A stretch of 64,000 nucleotides of DNA from Circinella minor (Eukaryota; Mucoromycota; Mucoromycetes; Mucorales; Lichtheimiaceae), in contig JAEPRB010000055.1 of NCBI GenBank assembly GCA_016758965.1, forward strand, positions 124,001 to 188,000, given 5' to 3'. This document shows positions 1-11,274 of this stretch, piece after piece (positions within the stretch are counted from its first letter, which is position 1; every line of letters starts with the position of its first letter). The translations under genes were made by a program, and so were the position numbers. The notes under the pieces are model-generated. The model had not been told where the DNA came from and did not search any database. It was given only the letters and a program-made list of their open reading frames with translations.

Positions 1-1341
1 CACAAGGCCTACTTTTTGTTTAATTTCCCAAATGGATTCACCCGTACCACGACGACGACCAAATAAATATAATTCATTTGCATATGCTTGTGGATGATCT
101 CCAGTTAAAAAGGATAATAATGTCGTTTTACCCGATCCATTTTCTCCTAAAAGAGCCCATCTTTCTCCTTGTCCAACTGTCCATGTAATATTATCAAGTA
201 TTTTGGTACCACTATAAATAACATTGACATTTTTTAATTCAACAACGGATGGAGATGGAGTATTGTTTTCTTGTTGTTGTTTCTTGATAATTTGTTGTTG
301 TTGTTGTCGATAGGCTTCACGTTCTTGTTCTTCTTGTTGTTTTAATTTATCTCGTTTTTCAAGAAATTCTTTTGGTTTACCTTGCCATTCAATTTCCATA
401 TCTTTAAGTGCGACTACATCAGTGGCCCAGATTGGAAATTCATCTTGTGGACGTAAAACAAGAACGACAGGTGTATCCAAGTCACCCAAAGTTTCAAGTA
501 ATCTAGATCGATGTTGAACATCCAAACCCACTATATTATTATTATTATTATTATTAATATTAATATATTATATCTACGATTGATATAATTAAAACAAAAA
601 CTTACTAAGAGGTTCATCAAGAATCAACATGGCAGGTTTTTGTAAAAGAGCACGTGCAATTCGTGCACGTCGAGTTTGACCATTAGATAATTTAACAAAG
701 GATAATGACATTAAATGTTTAATATCCAATTTTTCAATCACTTTATCTAAAGCTTCTGGATCTACTTTATCTTTTTCAAGATAATGAGCTAATGTCACAT
801 CATTATCTGGATCACTAAAATAAATAGAATTGTTCTTATTTATAAGAAACCACTTTTTCAATATCTATCTATCTATTTTTTTTTTACCTAAAATTGAATC
901 GTTCTTGATAATAATGACCACTATAAGAAAATGTACCCGAATCTTCTTTAAATGATACAAGTCGAATTTGTTCAGAAGGATAAGGTGAATTTACTACAGG
1001 CCATTTCGCTGCTGATAATGGTTTTACTTGATGTCGACCTGCAATTGTCTTGAGAAAAAAAAAAAAAAAAAAGGATTAAGTTCTTATTTTATTTTTTATG
1101 CATTCTTTTATTTTATTTTATTTTCGGAAATCTGTACCTCAGCAAGAGTAGATCGACCTGCACCTACTGAACCAATAATGACAAGACGTTGATCATTATT
1201 AATATTTAAAGTCAAATTTTTTAAAGCAGGTTCTTTTACACCAAAACGATGAATATTTGCATTATTAAATTGAACTAAGGTATGTGTAAAACGATAATGT
1301 TTAATAATATTTTGAGTTGTAGCGGTGTTATAACGAAGCAT
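1..1341 (-). CDS. Soluble two-domain ABC ATPase, YDR061W-like (3' end outside window)
   Basis: Exons on the minus strand are 1341-1138, 1048-888, 814-606 and 530 to the window edge. The visible 1,104 nt give 368 codons in one frame. The first nucleotide-binding domain has a Walker A-like GSVGAGRS (about residues 57-64), signature LSNGQ and Walker B LILDEP followed by LMGLD, which is formed across the 606/530 splice. A Q/E-rich linker follows, then a second Walker A GENGSGKTT. I see no membrane segments, so this is not a classical transporter. The layout matches soluble tandem-ABC proteins such as yeast YDR061W, whose role is poorly known. Arg replaces the Walker A Lys in domain 1, so that site may be weak or inactive. 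The start is the first ATG of the open exon. The second signature and Walker B lie beyond position 1. The ABC-fold call is firm; the subfamily is inference. Confidence 0.85.
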
Positions 1342-3497
1342 AATAATAATAATAATAATAATAAAAGGGGGGGGGGGAGAGAGAAAGTTGTCAGGGTATT
1401 TTAGTCTAGTTATTATTTCTTATTGAGGAACAAAGAAGTTTAAATGACAAGGTGGATTTGTATAAAGATGTTTGAGTTACACGATCTTTTCGGAAAATGT
1501 TGGTTCCATGGAATTATTATTTTAAAAAAGCTAAACCAACCAGTTAAAAATTATATTATTCTATGATTCATTATTTTATTTATGCAAAAAAATACATCAT
1601 TTTTATTCAAATAATAAAATAAAAACCTCTTTTTTTTTTTTTGGTAATATAATAAAGATATTTTCTTAATAATATATATATTTATATATGTGTATACTTT
1701 GTTTTTAAATAAACTTATCTTATTAGGTAAGCTGATGATGATGATTGATGGTTGTTGATGATGCCAAATGATAATACTTTAACCTAAAAATTCCCATATC
1801 TTCCCGCTCTTCCCTTTATTTTCTTTTTATTTTATTTTTTTGCAATGGATGATATCATAGATGGTTCATGTTTTTTTTTAGAATTTCTATTCCATATTAT
1901 GTTTTATATTATGATGTATATATAGATTATTTGATGTAGGAAGCCGGACCTATATAGGTTATATGTAAGTACATATAGTAAATAAAAATAAGTATATTAT
2001 ATATATATAGAATGAATGTATATATCAACCATTGTCTTTTGAAAAAAAAAACCAAAAAAAAAAAATCGATTACATAGTTAGATTACACATAGTACGTATA
2101 ATGCTTACTCTTCTTATCTTTTGGGAAATCAAATATTATTTTGATTTGGGATTATTATCCTCCCGTCTCCCTCTCCGACAATTTATGATCTTCAAATGTG
2201 TGTATAATATTGATACAATTACCATATAAAGTACTTCTTGTTGTTGATCGATTGTACATTATGTAAATTATTGAAAAGAATTCCAATGTTGTTCGTCATT
2301 AAAATATTGGCTTATGAATTCTTTTTTTTTTAAAAAAAAAAGTTCTTTATGTGTGTCGCCTATTACGTTTTACATTATTCAATCATCAATTGGAATTTAC
2401 TATACTAAAATATATCTCATATAGAGTCCTACAAACTCTATAAAATATCTCCTTTCATCATCCATCCACCTTCTTTCAGAAATTATAAATGTCCTTTTTT
2501 CTATGCCGGATAATTGAAAAACTTTCTTTTGTATTTTTTTTTAAAAAAAAAATCATTATAATATAGTCGCATGATATTGAATGAATTATAAAAAAAAAAA
2601 TCCGGTGAACTAGGGGAGTGGGGGTCCATCATGAATGATTGGTACAACAAACTTGATTTAATAATTGTTTTGTCTTAGAAACATTCACGCGATGGATATT
2701 GTGAAAATTGTATGTTTCCATGGCAACAAGGTTTCATGACATGTTGTTATTGGTTGTTATTGAATAATATTAAGATTTAACAGTCCATAATTCCATTTTA
2801 TTTATTTGTTTATAAAGAAGTTTTTTTTTTTTATTTTTATTTTTATTTTGCATATGTTTCTAAAAATCAAGTGATAAATAAAGAATTTTTTTTTTTTGCG
2901 CCCCAGCCCATCAATAAGAAATAATAACGATGATTTTCTTCTTCTCAGACTATAATATGTAAAAGTCTAACGTACGTACAACAGATTTATGGTCAAGATG
3001 ATCTTTATTATATAATACGTATGAGCAACGCCGAGCAAAAAAATAAAAAATTATATAATGGATTCACAATAAATTTTATATAGGACACGTGTTCTACTTT
3101 TGACTTATATCGGCTCTTCCGTTTACTATTATACAAAAAAAGAAAAGAAAAGTGGTTGGAACCAAAGAAAAAAAAAAGAAGGGGGTCTCACCTTCTTTTA
3201 ATGGTTGTTTTACCCTTCTGGTTAATCACCCCCAACATTAGAGAGGGATAAAGAAAGAGAAAGAAAAAAATGACTTTTGTTGTTGTACAATAAAAAAAAG
3301 TCAGTCCACTAGTAACACCCATAATTAGTATTTAAAACGAAATCCTCTTTCTTTTTTTTTTTTTGGTTTCTTCTTAGTTTTTTTTTCGCTTTTGTGTACA
3401 GCGTTTCCTCTTCTCTTTTTTATTTTTATTTTATTCTACTTTATACACACATACAGACATACAAGATACAAGTTATTGAGGGAAGAAAAAAAAAGTC
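1342..3497. other. Intergenic, AT-rich, between divergent ABC and hexokinase genes
   Basis: There are long A and T runs and several T(n)A(n) palindromes (for example about 2317-2341 and 2527-2550). A short GAT/TGA-rich stretch lies near 1733-1765. The open frame at 2032-2229 is low-complexity and starts from a non-ATG codon, and I see no supported gene. The last 200 bases hold the hexokinase promoter and a pyrimidine-rich leader. Confidence 0.6.
3329..3337 (+). promoter_or_regulatory. Candidate TATA element of the hexokinase gene
   Basis: TATTTAAAA lies about 160 bases upstream of the hexokinase ATG. A long pyrimidine-rich stretch (about 3350-3435) follows, typical of strongly expressed fungal genes. 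The placement is by pattern only. Confidence 0.35.
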
Positions 3498-5486
3498 ATG
3501 ACTGTGACAAAGACAACAAATATTCATCAAATTGATGGTACTGAAGAACAAATTAAGGCGATTAATGGGTTGTCTCAAGAATTTGACGTAACCACTGAAC
3601 GTTTGCGAACAATCACTGACCAGTTTGTTAAAGAAATGCGTCGAGGATTGGATCATGATGGTGCAACAGGTAAAAATTCAACCATAATAAAAAAAAAAAA
3701 AAAAAAAAAAGTCGTCTCATCCATAAAAAAAAAAAAAAGACACTCTTTTTTTTTTTATATTTGTATATTAATTTCTTTATAATTTATTTTTATAATTTTA
3801 GTTGCAATGATTCCAAGTTATGTTTCAGGTCGACCTACAGGTGATGAAGTAGGAAGATACTTGGCACTTGACTTGGGTGGCACCAATTTACGAGTTTGTG
3901 AATTTGATCTCAAAGGAAAAGGAGATTGTTCAGTGAAACAACAAAAATTTGTTATATCAGATGAATTAAAGACGGGTGATATGCGTGATTTATGTGATTA
4001 TATTGCGGATAGTGTTGATACATTCTTGACAGAACATTGTAGTAAACCAGGACCAAATGAAGAAATGCTTCAACTGGGTTATACTTTTTCTTTCCCAGTA
4101 CTTCAAACGGCTATTAATCGAGGTGTTTTAAAACAATGGACAAAAGGCTTTTCATCAACAAATGCCGTTGGTAAAGATGTTGCTTTATTATTACAAGAAT
4201 CTTTCAAGAAACGTTATTTACCCGTGAATGTTGCAGCTGTAAGTTAATAATATTCATAGGAGTCATAGTACCAAGTGTATTTTCCTTTTCTGGGGATTCC
4301 CGGTGGAACCGGGCCCGCGTTTTTTTTTTATATACAATTTTTTTTCTTTGGGGGGGGGAGGATTGAAAAGGAGGAGGAGGCATTGTTTGCTGTAGTGTTT
4401 ATTTTTTTTTTTATTCGTTGTAATGTTGGGGGGACTATAAAGGGAAAAGGGAAAAAGCGGGGTTGAGTTTTTTTTTTTTTTTTTTTTTGTGCTGTAGTAG
4501 GGATTGGGGGGAGAGGGGAAAGAGAGAGAGAGGAAAATGACCCAAAAAAAGATACATGGACTAATCGATAAATTATGTCATAGATTGTGAATGATACGGT
4601 GGGTACCTTGATGGCTTATGCTTACTGTTATCCCGAAACTGCGATGGGTGTCATTCTAGGCACAGGCACCAATGCTAGTAAGTATAATTCATTTTTACTC
4701 AAAACTTATTTATTCCATTTTATGTCTATGTAGAAAATATAATAACTAACACAATAAATAATAGGTTACTATGAAAAAACTGCCAATATCAAAAAGTGGT
4801 CTGAACAAGAAAATCCGGCTGGTACGGATGAAATGGTTGTCAATATGGAATGGGGAGCCTTTGATTGTGAACGTCAGGTATTACCATTAACCATGTATGA
4901 TAACAAGGTCAACCGTCAATCACGTAACTTGCATCAACAATTATTTGAAAAGATGATTTCTGGCATGTATTTGGGTGAAATTGTACGTCATGCCATGATC
5001 AATTTAATTGATCAATACTTGTTGTTCAACGGTGAATCCTCTCCTATCTTGAACAAACAATGGGGCTTCGAGACAGCTTATTTGACTGCTATTGAAAAGG
5101 ATAAGACCGAGAATTTGGATGAAACCAAGGAAATTTTAGAAGAAACAATTGGTATCCCTTCAACTACTTTGGCAGATCGACAAATGGTGAAAAAGATGGG
5201 TGAATTTGTTGGACGACGTGCAGCACGTTTATCAGCATGTGGTATGGGTGGTGTTATGATGCAAGATGATAAAATTGGACAAGAATGTATTATTGCTATT
5301 GACGGTTCATTGTTTGAATTTTATCCAAACTTTGAAGGTCTTCTTCGTGAAGCATTGGGTGAATTGTTTGGAGAAGAAGCTGCTAACAAGGTTCGATTTG
5401 CTTTAGCAAGAGATGGATCTGGTTTAGGTGCTGCTATTATTGCAATGATGGCTCATAAGCAACAACAACAACAACAACAACAGTAA
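3498..5486 (+). CDS. Hexokinase
   Basis: It phosphorylates glucose and related hexoses with ATP as the first step of glycolysis in the cytosol. Exons are 3498-3669, 3802-4238, 4584-4677 and 4765-5486, 1,425 nt in frame, giving 474 aa, the usual size for a fungal hexokinase. Visible motifs in order are GATVAMIPSYVSGRPTG (about 55-71), phosphate-loop LDLGGTNLRV (about 80), the sugar-binding stretch around FSFPV (about 150), VNDTVGTL with the catalytic Asp (about 205-212, formed at the exon 3 start), GTGTNASYYE, GSLFEFYPNF and the adenosine-site ARDGSGLGAA near the C-terminus. The protein ends in a poly-Gln tail from a CAA repeat, which is unusual for the family and may vary in length. Intron 2 is 345 nt, much longer than the others, and oddly G/T-rich. 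I cannot tell a glucokinase-like from a HXK-like paralogue by eye. Confidence 0.96.
4299..4313 (+). other. GC-rich perfect hairpin inside hexokinase intron 2
   Basis: CCCGGT, a three-base loop GGA, then ACCGGG form a six-pair stem in an otherwise A/T/G-homopolymer-rich 345-nt intron (4239-4583). The intron also carries G9, T18 and GA runs. Its composition is unlike every other intron in the window. Confidence 0.5.
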
Positions 5487-6367
5487 TATTGTCACTTTTT
5501 TCACCTTTGTTTTTTTTTTTTACATAATCAACCCATTTTCTTCATATAGTATATCTTCCCTTTTTTTTTTACCTCTTTTCTTTTTTTTTTTGCATTTTCT
5601 ATCGTTTTATCCTGTTATTTTTATATTATCAGTCTGTTGTAGTATGATTTTCCCCCCATCTATCTCTTCAAGCAGAAAAAAAAAATTTACACTTCTTTTT
5701 ATTACCTTTTCCATGTTGTACTTCTTCCCCCTCTTGCCCCACATAAATCCCATTTGTTATATTTTCCCCCCCTTTTTTTTATTATCTTGTATCCCAAAAA
5801 CCACTCCCCCAATTTTTTTTCCGTCCCATCTTGAGGTTGGTACTGTAATAATATAGAAAAAAAATTTCCCGACATAAGCATCATCTATTGGTCGGGAACC
5901 AACAATCATAACTTCTTGGTTACCGTTTCTTCCCGTTTGGTCCCTGAATTTACACAGGTTTTTGTACCCTTTTTTTTTTTTTTTTTTTACTCACGTATAC
6001 GTAAAACGTGAGTTTAATTCATCCTTTTTTTTTTCCCTTTGTTATATTCATCACTTTTACAAGTATTTTTTTTAATGTACGTATACACAATCTATTTCTA
6101 TTAATTAAATGAGATAAAAAAAAAAAGTTCAATAATCTTCCGCTGGGATCCCCGAAAGAAATATAAGGTTTTTTCTTTTTTCTAATGATTCACGGCCAAA
6201 TTATTCATTTTGCGTGCGCTGTATATATTTTTGCTTGATCATTTTCCAATTTTGCGCTGTTTATAGTACTAATATACAAGTGCGTTGTAATTTTATATTT
6301 GAGCTTAATTATTTTCAACTTTGCGGAAGATCCCAAAATGAAATAATTAATATGTACATCACTGGAA
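5487..6367. other. Hexokinase 3' region and AT-rich intergenic DNA
   Basis: The first few hundred bases are pyrimidine-rich 3'-flank sequence with many T runs. Small open frames here are low-complexity. A short near-palindrome around CACGTATACGTAAAACGTG lies at about 5993-6011. I see no gene. Confidence 0.5.
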
Positions 6368-6448
6368 CTTAAATTTGGGATAAAGAGACTATAAAAGATA
6401 AGCCGTGAACCACATCTCCAAATTGAGTTATGCCAAGTAAATATAAGC
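6368..6448 (+). repeat. Dispersed repeat, copy A (inverted partner at 13534-13640)
   Basis: Segments TTAAATTTGG, ACCACATCTCCAAATTGAG and CAAGTAAATATAAGC occur here on the plus strand, and in the same order on the minus strand of 13640-13534. The second copy carries about 20 extra bases between the last two blocks. The pair flanks the repeat island holding the decayed gene and two small transposons. Confidence 0.6.
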
Positions 6449-6866
6449 TATTATCTCTCAATATTGCGTAGCTATGAATATGAGTCAAGGAGACCTCAGA
6501 TGCGTATGTATAAAAAAAAAAGTGATAAATTGTAGTGTTTAATAGGTTCTATTCCTATTTTTTTTTATTGATATATAATCATACAAGTTATATATAAAGA
6601 CACATGGTCTGTTTTATAAAATCATTTAAAATAAAAATATAATGATTACATAGAAAATCTGTATAGGCTACAATTAATGGCCATATATAACAAACAATAT
6701 TAGGATGTTTGGGTTTCAAGTTAAAATAAAAATCAAGTCATTGATATCTACTATGATCTTGTTCATCCAACGCGTGATAATGGGCTACTTTTTTAGTATG
6801 AATATTGAACCATCGACTATCATTTTGTTTGATATATCCGTATTCGTCTGGTAACTGTGTTGATAT
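6449..6866. other. AT-rich stretch next to the decayed gene
   Basis: It lies between repeat copy A and the last stop codon of the decayed minus-strand gene. I see no gene or clear motif. Confidence 0.4.
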
Positions 6867-9800
6867 TTAACTGTTCTTGTCATTATCATCATCCTCTTTA
6901 TTACTCACTTCTTCATAAATATAAATCGGGCTTCGTCTCTCACGATTTGTTAGAGCAAACATGAATTCAGGAATTTTTGAAAAATTTGCACTATCACGTG
7001 TTGGGGTATACCATGCATGTATCACGCTCATATTCTTCATCTTCAATATATTGTCCCATTGGACTGGTTATTTTTGCCCTACGTATCACTTTTTGACTCG
7101 ATGATTCGACTTGCCAAATTCTTTACATAATTCTAATGAATAGAAATTATACACATCTTATTAGTTATCCATTAATCTGATCAATCAATACAAAAGATCC
7201 ATATTTTCTCTTTCTTCCATCTTAATTCTTCTTACTTTTATCGTCAACAATACTTGTAATGATTTTGAAAATCCTTCAAATCCTGCGGCCGATAATGGTA
7301 AAGAGAATTTATGCCACGGGAAAACGACATAAAGACCATCAGAATCCAGATGAATAGTGTATATATTACAGTTTACACCTGTTGATTACCGTACACCCAC
7401 AACCATTCCAGAAATAGTAGATCATTTAGCTGACATTTTAATATACCATTAAATAAATCAATAACATGTACGAATATTCTTACCAGCGATTTGAATTATG
7501 AAACAAAAAACTCCATCGTGATCTTTGAAGATATTGTTCTGCAAATTATCTAGAATATCTTTGCCTCTTATCAGCTTGCCTATGTCGTTGATAATCTTTT
7601 TGTCTTCATCATCCTTAGTCACTTCAATTGGGATTATTTCATATTCTTCATTGGTAATATCAACTAACAGCTGGCATTCGACTTTGAATCCAGCTATATT
7701 TTTTTTGTTCCGAGTATAAATTATCTTTGCTTAGAGTGCTAGGCAATGGCACTGATTCACCTCTATATAAGCCAGCCAATATGTTTTTTTGTTATACCTA
7801 CACAATAACTATAATGTTATCACAGATGACTCATACCTTTTGACAGACATAAAACAAGAAAATAATGGATATCACTTACGCTTTCATTCGTACGTTTGAG
7901 TTTCTGAAGATTAGACTAAAGATTCTTGACCAGAGATTTTGCCAATAATCTTGTTCTCTATACATGGATGGGTTTATGGACTTTTTCAACAAATGCTGGT
8001 AGTTTTCAATGACTTCAATACTAGGATAAAAAAAAATTAGAATATATCATACCGATTGACCAACCAATGTGCCCACTAGTTTATTTGCTTTAGCTTACAT
8101 ATGCTCCATAATTTTATAAAAGTTTTTTTTCGTCAGTGGTAGATGAGGTTTTTGATAGGAGCTTATAAACCATATTTGATCCCGCGTCCAAGGATGTTTT
8201 TGAAATTTATTAAAGCATTCGTTGGTATTAATCTTTTATGAATGACTTGTAAATAATATTAGAGTACGTACAAAAGATAATAATTATACTGCAGTTACTG
8301 TAATCCCCATCTAACTAGGCAGAGGATCAAGCGGAATCGGGTACTTTTTTTTTGTAATAAGTTTTTAAGAATTCCCAACTCTCGGTAAGAAATACAGAAT
8401 AGCCCCGTTAATTTCATCCATGTTTGATTTCAACCCCCCGTTAATTTACTGGTTTTTGCTAGGAACAGTTACAAAACATAGTGTCAACCTTCACAATGAT
8501 TTTGAGGGCATGATATTAAGCGGCCTTACAAAACATGCCTTGAGAAAGGCTTTTATTGGTTTTCTGTGATAAAGAAGTTACATAAAGTAGTTTGTTTAGA
8601 AGACAGCAACTGTCTAATCTATTTTGAAAATCAATGGAACTAAGATATCTATACTATAATACCAACATTGAGTGTATCTATGGTACTCACATACTTTTCT
8701 TTAGTGATTGATATTATTATAAAGTCGCTCAAAGAAATATTAACTATATAATATGAAGCATATTAGAAACCCACTAATATATACATTGGTCTATTTATTA
8801 TTACTTCTGTTAAACTTTTTACCAGCTTTTGCCTCCAGACGAGTATAGTCCACCGATAATTTCATTCCATCGTTAATTTTACAAAATATCCAGGAATGAA
8901 GTACGTGAAGTTAACGGGGGTCTATTGTAGTGACCGTTGCAATGAATTTGACTTATCCGAAATGTCGATGATAGATGAAAGGCCAGCACTGATAAAATTT
9001 GATGCGTGTAATTAATTTATTTCAATACATTCTTATTCCCTATAGACCAATCCAATTCACTTACACCATCAGTTTTCTTTGACGACTACTTAATCGGACA
9101 CCTTTTTCGTAGATACTATCATGAATCAATAATGTCTGTTGTTTTATGTAAGTTCCAATTGAAAGAGGATTGATGGTGAAAAACAATTCATCATTTTCTT
9201 CGATTGATACAGTTGGATTATTCTAAATTTCGTATTGAATGAAATCGGCTGTTATTACTTGTTATGAATCATTAGCAATTATCATTAATAATAAACGAAT
9301 AATATGTGTGTTATTTAATATACCACGCGTTGTCTTTTTAATGTAGTTTCTGCCGTACTTGGAATTGTTTGTTGTTCTGATGAAGAGGCTTCCTCGTTTT
9401 CATTCACATCACCACCAAGGATTATATCCTCTGTCATTGTTTTTGCCGTATTAGCCATGAAGTCAAGAGTCATATTTTGAAATTGAACCTTTTTGAAAGA
9501 AAAAAATAAATATTTCGTCCTATATTATAATCCTGATAATTATTATTATCAATTTTAAAGTTACCATTTTTGCACGCTTTTCAGCTAAAGTTCTAATATA
9601 GTCAGGCCTTTGCCCGTTCCAAAATATTTTAATAGCTTCATTTTTCTTTTTCTTTTTAAGATTCTATAAAGCGATTAAGAATATTAGGTATTGGTTTAAT
9701 GGTTCGCACGCCATACATTTTTGTTCTTTTTGTTATTATCTCAAATTCTTTTTCAAGGAATCATACAGCATTTTTCAGTGTAATGTTTTCTTTATGAATG

Positions 9801-10277
9801 TTCTTTAATACATCAATATCGTGGGATACTCGTTTGTGCGCATGGCACTTGGAAATTTTGGCCCGGATACCATGTATGAGACAGATAAAATTAATTGTTC
9901 CCAATTAGGAAATGGCCCCAGTAGCGAAGCGAAAGAAAGATTATTCTATTGTAAAAAATGACAAGTATATTTTATATATGGATAGGTACTTATAACTTTT
10001 AAAAAAATAAATAATGATAATAGATAGCTATTTGTTATACGTACTCTGTATATGCTCGAGATGCATTTTGCTGTCATTTTTGTCTCTACAATTGATTTTG
10101 CCACAGACATTATTGCACTCTGCTTTCTTGTTGTTCCCTTTGCATTCAATGCTGCCACATATATATGGCACATGTCCTTGATTTTTTTTATGAATTTCTT
10201 TAAACGGATTATTATTGTTGTTGCTATTTGTAAATATTTGAAGTGCTATAATAGAATTTGGATCTGTTAACACTAAA
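6867..10277 (-). pseudogene. Decayed multi-exon gene with Cys/His-rich N-terminus and possible nuclease-like C-terminus
   Basis: Reading the minus strand gives exon-like open blocks separated by good GT-AG borders. A Cys-rich block YICGSIECKG...CNNVCGKINC sits at about 10270-10035. A second Cys/His block (CLIHGIRAK, CHAHKRVSHD) follows near 9880-9830, then KIFWNGQRPDY at 9650-9560, a Ser/Glu-rich block near 9490-9330, and NNPTVSIEENDELFF to RQRKLMV at 9220-9065. Further on are NKFQKHPWTRDQIWF near 8210, SMYREQDYWQNLW near 7960, VECQLLVDITNEEYEIIPIEV at 7690-7620 and LDSDGLYVVFPWHKFSLP near 7340-7295. The end is HAWYTPTRDSANF to a stop at 6867. Frame breaks (near 7690 and 7015) and an in-frame stop near 9770 mark it as broken. 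The D...IEV strand-turn-helix pattern near 7650 resembles PD-(D/E)XK-type folds, but this is only inference. Two transposon insertions lie within or beside it. Confidence 0.6.
8393..8929. mobile_element. 533-bp TIR element with TA target duplication (pogo/Tc1-like MITE)
   Basis: The left end reads TA-CAGAATAGCCCCGTTAAT and the right end, read inward, TA-CAATAGACCCCCGTTAAC. These are imperfect inverted repeats flanked by TA on both sides. A second GTTAATTT copy lies just inside the left end (about 8442), and a similar block lies inside the right end (about 8873). No transposase frame is present. TA duplication plus a CA..CGTTA-type end fits non-autonomous Tc1/mariner or pogo elements. It sits in what would be an intron of the decayed gene. 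Confidence 0.65.
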
Positions 10278-10338
10278 TTATGTTACAACTACAATTAACA
10301 CTTCTGGAGACGTACTTATCACTTCATATAAGCTCGGT

Positions 10339-10818
10339 TTCCACTGTGCAAAATTCCATCCTTGAAAAATTAACTTTCAAGGATGAACAAAGGATGATCG
10401 GATGTTTAAATATTTTCAAGAGTCAATCCTTGAATTTCATCCTTTGATCCTTGAACGAGAACCAGAGAAATTTTAGTTGCCGCTTTCAAGAGTGAATCCT
10501 TGAATCTCATCCTTTGATCCTTTAACTAGACTCAGAGAATATTTTCCTAATACCTCAAAAATCATACAACAATGCTATAAAATGGCACATTTAATAAAGC
10601 ATGTTAAACTATAACAAAATAAATAAATATATAAAGAAAAAATCATATGATCTTTTTATTGTATTTTATTTTATTTCCACAAAAAAACTTCAGCTATTGC
10701 TTTTCAAAGGATTCATCCTTAAACTTTTTAAAAATAAATTCGGTCGGTATTTTAAATCCCTATAACCTGTTCTAGCAGTTGATCCTTGAATTCAAGGATG
10801 AAATAGTGCACAGTGTTC
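10339..10818. mobile_element. 474-bp TIR element, CACTGTGCA ends, 3-bp TTC target duplication
   Basis: Both ends read inward as CACTGTGCA, followed by ATT-Y-CATCCTTGAA, and the immediate flanks are TTC on both sides. The interior is packed with TCCTTGAA/TTCAAGGA motifs in both orientations, as expected for subterminal transposase-binding sites. A three-base duplication with CACT ends fits a CACTA (CMC) or PIF/Harbinger-like non-autonomous element. No coding frame is present. It appears to split an exon of the decayed gene: without the element, a frame SAM-KPSLYEV crosses the junction. Confidence 0.65.
10415..10543 (+). repeat. Two direct copies of about 60 bp, period 70, inside the TTC-flanked element
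   Basis: The copies begin at 10415 and 10485. They share TTCAAGAGTSAATCCTTGAA, CATCCTTTGATCCTT and CAGAGAA blocks with a handful of differences. This is an internal duplication of the subterminal motif array. Confidence 0.75.
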
Positions 10819-11013
10819 ATAGCGCTGAATTTAATGGCAGTAGTTCGACTAATGGTTCGGTTTATCGACAATGTTCTTGGAATCACTAACATCAGTAGAA
10901 TTTTCATCTCCACACACGCAATCATGAACTCTCCATTAGATAATGCTTCTGTTCCATTAGATTTTCTCCCGGCATTAGGATTTCTTCCTTCTGTTTTTTC
11001 TTCCCCATTATTT
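10819..11013 (-). pseudogene. Possible upstream exon of the decayed gene
   Basis: Reading the minus strand from about 11010 down to the transposon end gives an open frame without stops (NGEEKTEGRNPNAG...IKFSAM). Removing the element lets it continue into KPSLYEV on the other side. There is no start codon I trust and no homology I can name. It is listed because it lines up with the transposon insertion point. Confidence 0.25.
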
Positions 11014-11274
11014 ATTATTAGAGTTATATTTCATTGTGACACTATTGATGCAGTCCATGACAGCAATACCTTTTTTTTTTTTTTTTTTAGTATTGACGCT
11101 AATAATGTATGAACTTTCTTTTTCTCTTATGTTTTATGCTACCTGTTTAAGTCTCAGCAACATGTCATAGTCAAAATTGATTGGCTAAATCCAAACGTCA
11201 TAGTCTTCTGCTTTGGTTGCAAATCACTTTTTCATACTCCGTAAATGCAGTCACCAGGCTCCCTATTTAACCTT

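Noticed and set aside
2032..2229. 65-codon plus-strand ORF
   Set aside because: It starts from a non-ATG codon, has A-run driven Lys stretches, and no splice or family support.
4275..4466. 63-codon ORF inside hexokinase intron 2
   Set aside because: It lies wholly in a spliced intron, has homopolymer-driven composition and no ATG start.
9946..10270. Overlapping ORFs on both strands
   Set aside because: The minus frame from 10273 is an exon of the decayed gene; the others are shadows of it.
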